Assembly: GCA_020353135.1 (NCBI GenBank)
Contig: CP070688.1
Location: forward strand, 245,755-254,450
Source: Chloroflexota bacterium
GTDB lineage: Bacteria; Chloroflexota; Anaerolineae; Promineifilales; Promineifilaceae
Reading direction: 5' to 3'
DNA: 8,696 nt
The notes beneath the pieces are model-generated. The model was not told where the DNA came from. It was given only the letters and a program-made list of their open reading frames with translations, and did no database searches. Positions 1 to 5,894 of the stretch are shown here, one piece after another. Made by a program: the position numbers and the translations under genes. Each line of letters begins with the position of its first letter. Within the stretch, counting starts at the first letter, position 1.

Positions 1-200
1 ACGCCGACCAGCTCATCATCTTCTTCGTATCCCCAAAAAGTGATTCCCGCATCCACCTCCTCTAGAAGCTCCTCTCGAGTCATGTAAGGCTCATGCCAGC
101 GGTCCTGAGGGATGACGCCCTTGTACGCCACCGCGGCGTCATTGATGATTGAATAGATCGCCTCAAGGTCGTCATCGCGACATCTGCGGATCACGGTCAC
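1..200 (-). CDS. GNAT-family N-acetyltransferase, N-terminal fragment (runs off left edge)
   Basis: Sixty-six complete codons are visible. The fragment opens VTVIRRCRDDDLEAIYSIIN and continues through a KGVIPQDRWHEPYM stretch, then a helix with acidic residues and GITFWGYEED..LVGV. This order (R-x2-DL-x2-I-x3-IN, then a P-x2-W/Y-x2-PYM segment, then the first beta strands) is typical of the start of small GNAT acyltransferases, which move an acetyl group from acetyl-CoA to an amine. The acetyl-CoA-binding motif would lie beyond the window, so the substrate is unknown. An in-frame TAA at 206-204 bounds the reading frame. The first possible start is GTG at 200, and a second GTG at 194 is better placed behind the AGAGGTG purine stretch at 204-198. 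The gene begins 6 bp after the stop of the flavin oxidoreductase, so it is probably the next gene of the same operon. Confidence 0.72.
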   Translation of the reverse strand, partial: MTVIRRCRDDDLEAIYSIINDAAVAYKGVIPQDRWHEPYMTREELLEEVDAGITFWGYEEDDELVG

Positions 201-206
201 CTCTTA

Positions 207-1199
207 CTAACGAAAATGATCGATCACCCGTCCCAATAGCGTCACCGCTTCTAACGGGTCGGGGCCGAGCGGAGGGCCAAAACTCAAATGCTGCACCCCG
301 GCCTCGACCAGCGGTTCCAGGCGAGAGATCACGTCCGGCGGCTGGCCAACAACCCCTATGCGCATCATTCGCTCATCCACCATCGCCACCGCTTTGGCTT
401 CATCCCGCTCTACAGTCAAAGCATGCTGAATCGGGGAAAAATCCTCTACGGTGAGATCGAGTTGGGCCAAGATCAACGGGCTAAGACTGGCGCCATAGTA
501 GGCGATCTTCTGGGCCAGGGTGCGCTTCGCCGCCTCCTTATCGGTTGATAGTGAGACCCAAATGCAAGCGGCGAAATCGAGTTGGGCCAAGGCGGCCGGA
601 CGGCGGACGACGCCGGCATCAACCAGCGGCTTTACGGTGTAATAATGTTCCGGCGGGAAGAGTAGGGGCAACACGCCGTCACCCATTTCGCCGGCCAGGG
701 CAAGCATTTTGGGCCCCATTGCCCCCACGTAAATGGGCGTTAAACGCGGGGCCGGGAAACGCAAAAAGGCTTCGGGACGCCATTGCCCGAAATGACCATG
801 GTGCTCAGACGCTTCTCCCGATAGCAGGCGTCGTATGATGTCGATGGTCTCCCGCATGGCGGCCAGCGGCCGTTCTTGTGGCAAGCCCACCCATCGTAAA
901 AACTCCTTCGCTCCCGCGGCCAATCCCAAGTTGAACCGATTGCCACTCACCTCGTCCATGGTGGCTGCGAACATAGCCAGCTCGGCCGGATTGATTGTAT
1001 AGGGATTGAAGATGCACGAACCAATCTCTATCTTCGTGGTCGCTCGCGCCAATAGCGGCAAAATGACGCTTGCGCTGCGAAGAAACAGGTCGTGGCTCAC
1101 CCAAAATTGATCGAAGCCAGCGGCCTCGGCCGCCTGGGCCAAAACTTCATACTGCCGTGGCGGCAGGTCATTGTTCAGGCGCAGGCTAAAGCGCACCAC
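207..1199 (-). CDS. LLM-class (luciferase-like) flavin/F420-dependent oxidoreductase
   Basis: This is a 330-residue single-domain protein of the bacterial-luciferase-like TIM-barrel superfamily, close to the usual 300-350 residue length. Visible signatures are the N-terminal AAEAAGFDQFWVSHD (about 23-37), the GSCIFNPYTINPAELA strand-loop-helix (60-75), DEVSGNRFNLGLAAGA (82-97), the phosphate-binding-type YVGAMGPKMLALAGEMGDGV (157-176) and the C-terminal VGQPPDVISRLEPLVEAGVQH (284-304). The NPYT and GAMGPKMLALAG patterns favour the F420-dependent, Mer-like branch (methylenetetrahydromethanopterin reductase-like) over FMN monooxygenases, but cofactor and substrate cannot be proven from sequence. 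The start is GTG. GTG 1199 overlaps the end of the RidA-like gene by 14 bp, while the adjacent GTG at 1196 sits 6 nt behind a GGAG at 1206-1203 and may be the true start. The overlap implies translational coupling. A 16-bp segment is repeated in frame at 456-471 and 576-591, both copies encoding part of LAQLD. Confidence 0.88.
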   Translation of the reverse strand: MVRFSLRLNNDLPPRQYEVLAQAAEAAGFDQFWVSHDLFLRSASVILPLLARATTKIEIGSCIFNPYTINPAELAMFAATMDEVSGNRFNLGLAAGAKEFLRWVGLPQERPLAAMRETIDIIRRLLSGEASEHHGHFGQWRPEAFLRFPAPRLTPIYVGAMGPKMLALAGEMGDGVLPLLFPPEHYYTVKPLVDAGVVRRPAALAQLDFAACIWVSLSTDKEAAKRTLAQKIAYYGASLSPLILAQLDLTVEDFSPIQHALTVERDEAKAVAMVDERMMRIGVVGQPPDVISRLEPLVEAGVQHLSFGPPLGPDPLEAVTLLGRVIDHFR

Positions 1200-1584
1200 C
1201 TGCTCCGATGATCGCTTCAGCTTCTATCTCGACCAGATATTCTTCGCCGATGAGCCTGGCTTCGACCAGCGTGTTGGCCGGGCAAATGCCGGCAAAACGC
1301 TGCCCGTGGACGATAGCAACCGCTTCCCAATGTTCCAAATTGCTGACGTAGATGCGGGTTCGCACCACGTCGGCCAGGCGGCCGCCCAAATCGTCAATAG
1401 CCTTCTCGATCTTGTTTATGACGTAATCCGTCTGCTTTGCCGGGTCGCTGCCGCCCATGACTTGACCGGCAGGTCCGGTGGCCGTTGTGCCGGAGACCAA
1501 TATCCGGTCGCCATAGCGTACGGCCCGGCTATAGCTGTATCGTTGTTCCCAGACAGTTCCTGTGCTAACTGATTGTTTTTCCAT
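1186..1584 (-). CDS. RidA/YjgF/UK114-family protein lacking the canonical catalytic arginine
   Basis: This 132-residue protein has the normal size and layout of the Rid superfamily, whose members form trimers with active sites between subunits. Recognisable segments are YGDRILVSGTTA (24-35), QTDYVINKIEKAIDDLGG (51-68), DVVRTRIYVSNLEHWEAV (72-89), CPANTLVEARL (101-111) and LVEIEAEAII (117-126). True RidA proteins deaminate reactive enamines and imines such as 2-aminoacrylate using an arginine in the PAR-S/T motif (Arg105 in E. coli). Here that position is Asn104 (PANT), so deaminase activity should not be assumed. Relatives with PAT or PAN at this site are common in catabolic operons and their function is mostly unknown. 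ATG 1584 is preceded by GAGGG about 7 nt upstream. The gene starts 19 bp after the M24 gene ends and overlaps the next gene by 14 bp. Confidence 0.9.
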   Translation of the reverse strand: MEKQSVSTGTVWEQRYSYSRAVRYGDRILVSGTTATGPAGQVMGGSDPAKQTDYVINKIEKAIDDLGGRLADVVRTRIYVSNLEHWEAVAIVHGQRFAGICPANTLVEARLIGEEYLVEIEAEAIIGAGGAL

Positions 1585-1603
1585 AGACGACCCTCATAGA
1601 GAC

Positions 1604-2749
1604 TCAATCGACAATGTGCATGTACTGATAACCCATCGTCAACGCCTCACCGCCACCTTTTCGTGCCACGACGACGTCTTCAACTCTGGCGGAGAAGTTG
1701 TGGAACTGGGTGATGCTCGGTTCGACTGTAAATAACATACCCTCTTGCAGGACTGTCTCATCGTCGGCTGTCAAAAAAGGCGGTTCATGAACGTCCATCC
1801 CGATGCCATGTCCAAGACGATGCCGGAATTCCTCGCCGTACCCCCCCTCGGCGATGACCTGGCGGGCGGCCGCATCCACTTCGGCAGCGGTCACTTGTCC
1901 GGCCTGCATGGCGGCGATTCCAGCGGCCTGGGAATCCATCACCAGTTTGAATATACGTCGATATTCGGCGTCGGGTTCGCCGAAGAAGACTGTCCGACCA
2001 AAATCGTAACAGAAGCCTTGGTAGGCAGCGCCAAGATCAAACAAGATCGAGACCGGAGCGAGCAATTCACGTTTCCATGTTTCTTCACGTTGGCCAAATA
2101 GCAAAGGATGATTGGGGCCAGAACAGTAAAGCGATGTGGTAAAAGATGGCCCGAGAGAACCGTGAAGGCGCAATTGGTAATCTACTTCCGCAACAATATC
2201 CAGTTCGGTCATCCCGTGCTGGAGTTTTTCTAAGACTGCTCCATAGGCCGCTTCCGTGATGGCTCCGGCCTGGCGCATCATCGCTATTTCACTCTCAGAC
2301 TTTCGTACCCGCAACTTCCGTAAGATCTTCGTCGCCGAAACAAATTCCGCCTTTGGCAAAAGCGAATGGAGGGCAACCGTTGTCTCGCCTGATGCCGCTT
2401 CACTAATCGCGACCCGCGGCGTTGGCGGTAGGGTAAAACCGGCCAGGATTTCTCTCACCAAAGCGGTCGGATTATCCCAATCGCCAAGGATCCGAACGTC
2501 TATCTCTTTTACCTTGTCTAGTCCGCCAAACTCGGCCGTCATGCGGGGCAGCGTGAGAACCGGCGCCTGGTTTGGGCTCAGCCACGCCCCTTCCAGCCAT
2601 GCGCCCGGATGCATGACGGCGCCAAAATTCGGGATATCTCGCGGTACACCCGTAAGGTACTGGAGGTCGGCCGATACCGGCAAGAAAGCAAGATCGGCAA
2701 CCTCAGCCAATAATCCTTGGAACGCTTGTAGTCGTGTCAAATAATCCAT
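1604..2749 (-). CDS. M24-family metallopeptidase (Xaa-Pro peptidase/creatinase-like fold)
   Basis: A 381-residue two-domain 'pita-bread' enzyme. An N-terminal creatinase-like domain (about 1-145, with SADLQYLTG at 26-34) is joined by RKLRVRKSESEIAMMRQAG (144-162) to the catalytic domain. All five dinuclear-metal ligands are present: Asp238 (LFDLG), Asp249 (CYDFGRT), His314 (RLGHGIGMDVHEPP), Glu343 (FTVEPSI) and Glu357 (ARVEDVV). The accessory His214 and His321 are also present. Family members cleave Xaa-Pro peptides, remove N-terminal residues, or hydrolyse C-N bonds in creatine- or ectoine-like compounds; which applies here is open. There is no signal peptide, so it should act in the cytoplasm. 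The reading frame stays open to an ATG at 2866, but homology begins at MDYLTRLQAF, and a GAGAAG lies about 8 nt before ATG 2749, so the shorter start is preferred. It is the first gene of the minus-strand operon, divergent from the transporter. Confidence 0.92.
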   Translation of the reverse strand: MDYLTRLQAFQGLLAEVADLAFLPVSADLQYLTGVPRDIPNFGAVMHPGAWLEGAWLSPNQAPVLTLPRMTAEFGGLDKVKEIDVRILGDWDNPTALVREILAGFTLPPTPRVAISEAASGETTVALHSLLPKAEFVSATKILRKLRVRKSESEIAMMRQAGAITEAAYGAVLEKLQHGMTELDIVAEVDYQLRLHGSLGPSFTTSLYCSGPNHPLLFGQREETWKRELLAPVSILFDLGAAYQGFCYDFGRTVFFGEPDAEYRRIFKLVMDSQAAGIAAMQAGQVTAAEVDAAARQVIAEGGYGEEFRHRLGHGIGMDVHEPPFLTADDETVLQEGMLFTVEPSITQFHNFSARVEDVVVARKGGGEALTMGYQYMHIVD

Positions 2750-2776
2750 CGTCGTCTTCTCGCCAGCCAAACTTAG

Positions 2777-2806
2777 AACATAGCAACAATTTATCACCCC
2801 GCCCAA
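2777..2806 (-). promoter_or_regulatory. Weak candidate promoter for the M24-RidA-LLM-GNAT operon
   Basis: Read on the minus strand, TTGGGC (2806-2801) and TATGTT (2782-2777) are separated by 18 nt. They match the sigma-70 boxes only partly (3/6 and 4/6). A transcript starting near 2769 would have a leader of about 20 nt, enough for the GAGAAG ribosome site. Other AT-rich hexamers nearby fit almost as well, so this is only a candidate. Confidence 0.2.
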
Positions 2807-2850
2807 TTCAATTATCCTTCTTTTTGCCAATATCGTTAATCTCTCGACGA

Positions 2851-2928
2851 TAGACGGTCGACACATTCGGCGCCAGGTTCAGCTGTGTCTCGCCATCAGC
2901 CTGGGCCCGGACCGCCGAATGCCGTCTA
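2851..2928. repeat. Nested inverted repeat / possible structured RNA or operator
   Basis: Three pairs of arms nest on one axis: TAGACGG (2851-2857) with CCGTCTA (2922-2928), CATTCGGCG (2864-2872) with CGCCGAATG (2913-2921), and CCAGG (2873-2877) with CCTGG (2900-2904). The first two stems are separated by a 6-nt bulge on the left side only (2858-2863), and the second and third by an 8-nt bulge on the right only (2905-2912). All 21 base pairs are Watson-Crick. GACACA at 2860-2865, which covers most of the left bulge, can pair with TGTGTC (2884-2889) in the apical loop, so a pseudoknot is possible. No T-run follows on either strand, which argues against an intrinsic terminator. It matches no riboswitch class that I recognise. 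Confidence 0.6.
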
Positions 2929-2933
2929 AATAG

Positions 2934-2962
2934 TTGGCCATTAGGTGATTTTGTATTAGCAT
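2934..2962 (+). promoter_or_regulatory. Weak candidate promoter for the transporter operon
   Basis: TTGGCC (2934-2939) and TAGCAT (2957-2962) are separated by 17 nt and each match 4 of 6 sigma-70 consensus positions. Transcription from here would give a leader of roughly 45-50 nt before the binding-protein start and would leave the nested inverted repeat just upstream of the promoter, as an operator would lie. If the true promoter is further upstream, the repeat would instead be in the mRNA leader. Confidence 0.25.
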
Positions 2963-3001
2963 CTTAGGTCTAGTCCCAATGTTTTGTACATGCATGGTTC
3001 G

Positions 3002-3007
3002 AGGAGG
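3002..3007 (+). promoter_or_regulatory. Strong Shine-Dalgarno site of the substrate-binding protein
   Basis: A perfect AGGAGG core lies 9 nt before ATG 3017. It decides the start: the in-frame ATG at 2984 is upstream of this site, and the residues it would add are Arg-rich and unlike a lipoprotein signal peptide. The strength of this site contrasts with the absence of one before the first permease. Confidence 0.85.
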
Positions 3008-3016
3008 AATAGAAGA

Positions 3017-4804
3017 ATGAGACACTCAAAGATAAAGCGGCCAACGTTAATAGCTTTATTAGCCCTATTATTGATGGTCGGGCTGGTCGCCTGTGGCACG
3101 GCCGAGGAGACGCCCACGCCGGCGGACACAGAGGCCGTCGAAGAGCCGGCCGAAGAGCCAGCCGAGGAGCCAGTTGAAGAGCCAGCTGAAGAGCCAGCCG
3201 AAGAACCGGCTGAGGAGCCAGCCGAAGAACCGGCTGAAGAGCCAACTGAAGAACCGGCCGAGGAGCCAGCCGAGGAGCCGGCTGAAGAGCCGTCAGCTGA
3301 GGAGAAGGTATTGATCATTGGTCATTCAGAGGTGACCGAATCTTACGATCTGGCCCACGCCTTTAATCCGACAAGCGGCATCGTGCACCAGGCTACATAT
3401 GACACCCTGGTTACCTTCCCGGCATCGGACGCGAGTTCAATTGAGCCGAATCTGGCTACCTCGTGGACGATATCGGATGATGGCCTGGTCTACACATTTA
3501 ACCTGCGTGACGACGTGACGTTTGCTAATGGCGATCCCCTTACGGCCGACGATGTTGTTTTTTCATTCAATCGTTTGAAGAATGTTCAAAGCAATCCATC
3601 ATTCCTGGCGGATCCCATCGCTTCGGTAGAGGCTGTTGACGATCTCACCGTGGCGATAACATTGGCGGAACCGCGTCCCTCATTCCTGGCTGAGATGGTC
3701 AATTCGGCCTTTTCTATCGCCAATGATGATGAGGTGAGAGCCGCCGGGGGCACTGACGCAGAGGATGCGGCCTCGAGTGACACCGGCCAGGAGTTCTTCG
3801 ACCAGAACTCCGCCGGAACCGGACCCTATGTTCTGGAAGGCTGGACGCCTCAAGAGGAGACGGTGATGGTACGCCGCCCCGACCACTGGGGTGAAGAGCC
3901 ATACTTCGACCGGGTGATTATCGTCAATATACCCGAAGCCGCCACGCAAAAAATCGCCCTCGAGTCCGGCGATATCGACCTGGCCACAGATTTGACGCCG
4001 GACCAGGTGTTAGAGCTGGAAGGTAATGAAGATCTGACGATCTATCAGGGTCAGGACCGCTGGACCCATTTCCTGCTCATGAATCGCGATCCGGAGATTG
4101 GCGGCCCCGTCTCGGATCCCACGGTGGCCCTGGCCATTCGTCATGCCCTCGACTACGCTGGGTATCGTGATCTTTGGGCGGGAAGTGTGACGCCCGGCAG
4201 CAATATGTGGGTCGGCATAGCCGGCGCCTTTGGCCCCGATCAGGCTTTCGAGCGTGACCTTGATCGGGCGCAAGAACTTCTAGCCGAGGCTGGTTATGGG
4301 GACGGTTTCGAGATTCAGTTAAGCTACCCCGACTTCACCTTTGGCGGCGTCAATCTCAGCACCAATGCCCAAAAGATTCAGGCAGATTTGGCCGAGGTTG
4401 GTATCGACGTGGAGCTGCGGCCGGGTGAAGTTCAGGTTTCTCTGGAAGAATACCGTAATGGCGAACAAGGATTTGCCTATTGGTTCTGGGGACCTGATAT
4501 TCTTGATCCGGTCGATTTTCTGTCCTTCCTGCCCGGCGGTAAAGTTGCCGGCGAGCGCACCAACTGGACAGAGGACATGGTTGATCAAGAGATCCTCGAT
4601 CTCATCGCCCAGGCCGGAGTTGAATCTGATCCAGATGCGCGGCCCGAAGTGTTTGAACAACTTCAGGTGTATGGCCAGGAGAGCGGCGCCTACGCCCCCT
4701 TCAACGTACCCGGCATCCAGACGGCTTTCAGCTCCGATATTGAAGGCTACGTCTGGCATCCGTCTTGGAGTGTCGACGTTACGCTCTTGAGTCGTTCTGA
4801 GTAA
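3017..4804 (+). CDS. ABC transporter substrate-binding lipoprotein, peptide/opine/nickel family (SBP_bac_5, DppA/OppA-like)
   Basis: A 595-residue extracytoplasmic receptor that captures solute and delivers it to the permeases. It has a lipoprotein signal: a basic N-terminus (RHSKIKR), a hydrophobic core (about 10-24) and the lipobox LVAC with the lipidated cysteine at 26. A low-complexity linker follows: a Thr/Pro stretch, then 13 copies of a four-residue xEEP unit (41-92). The binding domain runs from about residue 97 to the end. Family features include SYDLAHAFNPTSGIVHQATYD near its start, PNLATSW, the hallmark FANGDPLTADDVVFSFNR, GTGPYVL, a WGEEPYFD segment and the mid-protein VALAIRHALDYAGY. 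At roughly 500 residues without the linker the domain is full length for the family. The ligand, whether peptide, opine, glutathione or metal chelate, cannot be told from sequence. The gene leads the plus-strand operon and is followed by a hairpin. Confidence 0.95.
   Translation: MRHSKIKRPTLIALLALLLMVGLVACGTAEETPTPADTEAVEEPAEEPAEEPVEEPAEEPAEEPAEEPAEEPAEEPTEEPAEEPAEEPAEEPSAEEKVLIIGHSEVTESYDLAHAFNPTSGIVHQATYDTLVTFPASDASSIEPNLATSWTISDDGLVYTFNLRDDVTFANGDPLTADDVVFSFNRLKNVQSNPSFLADPIASVEAVDDLTVAITLAEPRPSFLAEMVNSAFSIANDDEVRAAGGTDAEDAASSDTGQEFFDQNSAGTGPYVLEGWTPQEETVMVRRPDHWGEEPYFDRVIIVNIPEAATQKIALESGDIDLATDLTPDQVLELEGNEDLTIYQGQDRWTHFLLMNRDPEIGGPVSDPTVALAIRHALDYAGYRDLWAGSVTPGSNMWVGIAGAFGPDQAFERDLDRAQELLAEAGYGDGFEIQLSYPDFTFGGVNLSTNAQKIQADLAEVGIDVELRPGEVQVSLEEYRNGEQGFAYWFWGPDILDPVDFLSFLPGGKVAGERTNWTEDMVDQEILDLIAQAGVESDPDARPEVFEQLQVYGQESGAYAPFNVPGIQTAFSSDIEGYVWHPSWSVDVTLLSRSE
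3137..3292 (+). repeat. Thirteen tandem 12-bp units encoding an xEEP linker
   Basis: Units follow the pattern GCC-GAA/GAG-GAG/GAA-CCA/CCG, with the first codon giving Ala in ten units, Val in two and Thr in one. The 12-bp unit length keeps the frame whatever the copy number. Synonymous differences between units show that this is not a very recent identical expansion. The encoded acidic, Pro-rich segment lies directly after the lipidated N-terminus and should act as an extended tether between membrane and binding domain. The complementary strand happens to stay open as a Gly-Ser-Ser-Ala-type repeat, which is an artefact of the repeat. Confidence 0.93.
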
Positions 4805-4817
4805 CTGACCATGTAGC

Positions 4818-4857
4818 AAGATGGACAGACAGCCACGGACAGCTGTCTGTCCATCTT
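4818..4857 (+). terminator. Perfect 16-bp hairpin with T-rich tail between binding protein and permease (attenuating terminator or mRNA 3'-end stabiliser)
   Basis: The arms at 4818-4833 and 4842-4857 are perfect complements (left arm AAGATGGACAGACAGC), with an 8-nt loop. TTGTTCTTTC follows immediately, giving a T-rich but interrupted tail. Its place 13 nt after the binding-protein stop is typical of ABC-transporter operons, where partial termination or 3'-end protection makes the receptor more abundant than the membrane proteins. Because the permease starts 10 nt after the stem, the hairpin also replaces the region where its ribosome site should be. Whether read-through is partial is inference. 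Confidence 0.85.
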
Positions 4858-4867
4858 TTGTTCTTTC

Positions 4868-5887
4868 ATGAGCCTGCCCGTCTATATTGTTCGCCGCCTT
4901 CTTTTTGCCATCCCGCTCATACTCGGCATTACCGTCGTGTCTTTTATCATCGCCAATGCGGTGCCTGCCGATCCCATCAATGCCAATCTACCGCAAAATG
5001 CTCTGAATGATCCGGAACTGGTGGCTGCCGTTCGGGCGCGCTGGGGATTGGACAAATCGCCGGTTGAACAATATTTCATCTATCTCGGCAACCTGCTGCA
5101 GGGCGATTTAGGGGTATCTATCAAAACCAAGAACCCCATATTGGACGATATCAAGCAATTTCTGCCGGCGACGATGGAGTTGGCCACCTTCTCCATTGTC
5201 GTGGGCTTGATCATGGGAATTAGCTTTGGCGTGATCTCGGCCGTGTGGCGCAATTCGCCGATGGACTACTCGGTTCGCGTCTTCGCCCTGATTGGGGTGA
5301 GTTTCCCGGTTTTTCTCTTGGCGCTGATCGCCCTAACTGTTTTCCATGCCGAGCTTGGTTGGACGGCCGGGCCAGGACGTCTGGGGTTTTTAGTGGAGGA
5401 CCCGCCCCAGGTCACAGGATGGTACACCATTGACAGCTTGTTGGCCGGGCAATGGGATACATTTCTTGATGCTTTATCACACCTTGTCCTTCCGAGTCTT
5501 GTGCTGGGTGGATTCGTCGCCGGCATAATCGCCCGCATCACGCGATCTAGTCTGCTGGAACAACTTAATGCCGATTACGTTCGCACTGCCCGCTCAAAAG
5601 GTTTAAGAGAACGGGTGGTCATTAGAAAACATGCTCTATCAAACGCCCTGATCCCCGTCGTTACTGTCATTGGCCTGTTATATGGCAGCTTGCTTGCTGG
5701 GGCGGTCTTGACGGAATCGATCTTTGCCTGGCCAGGATTGGGTCGCTACGTTTACCGCGCCTCTACATCACAAGATTTTCCGGCAATAATGGGGGTGAGC
5801 ATGTTGATCGCCCTGATCTACGTCGTCGTCAATTTTCTTGTAGATGTCCTTTACTACTTTATTGATCCACGCATTCGACTGAAGTAG
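4868..5887 (+). CDS. Peptide-type ABC transporter permease, DppB/OppB family
   Basis: A 339-residue integral membrane protein with the usual DppB architecture. It begins with the family N-terminus SLPVYIVRRLLFAIPLILGI (TM1, about 11-31), then an extracytoplasmic segment with the conserved RARWGLDKSPVEQYFIYLGN..GDLG pattern (56-82). Further membrane spans lie near 101-123, 135-158, 206-224, 258-281 and 305-331. The cytoplasmic EAA coupling loop, DYVRTARSKGL (236-246), contacts the ATPase. It pairs with the DppC-like protein to form the channel. ATG 4868 is the only sensible start by homology, yet it has no Shine-Dalgarno sequence: the 10 bases before it are pyrimidine-rich and follow directly on the hairpin stem. 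The next gene begins 7 bp after its stop. Confidence 0.95.
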   Translation: MSLPVYIVRRLLFAIPLILGITVVSFIIANAVPADPINANLPQNALNDPELVAAVRARWGLDKSPVEQYFIYLGNLLQGDLGVSIKTKNPILDDIKQFLPATMELATFSIVVGLIMGISFGVISAVWRNSPMDYSVRVFALIGVSFPVFLLALIALTVFHAELGWTAGPGRLGFLVEDPPQVTGWYTIDSLLAGQWDTFLDALSHLVLPSLVLGGFVAGIIARITRSSLLEQLNADYVRTARSKGLRERVVIRKHALSNALIPVVTVIGLLYGSLLAGAVLTESIFAWPGLGRYVYRASTSQDFPAIMGVSMLIALIYVVVNFLVDVLYYFIDPRIRLK

Positions 5888-5894
5888 GCATTTC

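Larger units (their letters stand above)
2750..3016. promoter_or_regulatory. Divergent intergenic region between the catabolic operon and the transporter operon
   Basis: These 267 bases separate two divergent start codons and so must contain the promoters of both units. I see no strong sigma-70 consensus on either strand, only partial matches, which are listed separately. The central part (2851-2928) is a nested inverted repeat. The 60 bases nearest the M24 gene are AT-richer than the surrounding genes, as expected for a promoter. A shared operator for co-regulation of uptake and breakdown is plausible but not shown, and no regulator gene lies in the window. Confidence 0.6.

Noticed and set aside
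456..591. A 16-bp direct repeat 120 bp apart within the LLM oxidoreductase gene.
   Set aside because: Both copies encode the ordinary peptide LAQLD in the same frame, with no disruption of the fold, so short chance identity is sufficient.
2750..2866. An N-terminal extension of the M24 protein from ATG 2866 (39 extra residues).
   Set aside because: The extra residues are not like the family N-terminus, and they would occupy the region expected to hold the promoter. ATG 2749 begins exactly where homology-like sequence begins and has a usable purine stretch upstream.
2824..2960. A minus-strand stretch that reads like a protein tail (ending INDIGKKKDN, stop near 2812).
   Set aside because: It has no ATG or GTG start that gives more than about 22 residues, it is short, and it overlaps the nested inverted repeat, so it is best taken as chance or at most an unrecognisable remnant.
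2984..3016. An earlier start for the binding protein at ATG 2984.
   Set aside because: It would add an Arg-rich 11-residue piece before the lipoprotein signal and would place the perfect AGGAGG inside the gene.
2956..3318. A minus-strand frame encoding a Gly-Ser-Ser-Ala repeat protein.
   Set aside because: It is the complement of the xEEP tandem array. Repeats of 12 bp keep several frames open, and it has no domain of its own beyond the repeat.
3586..3949. Long open minus-strand frames opposite the binding-protein gene.
   Set aside because: Their sequences show no recognisable domain or ribosome site, and the plus-strand gene has clear family motifs throughout.
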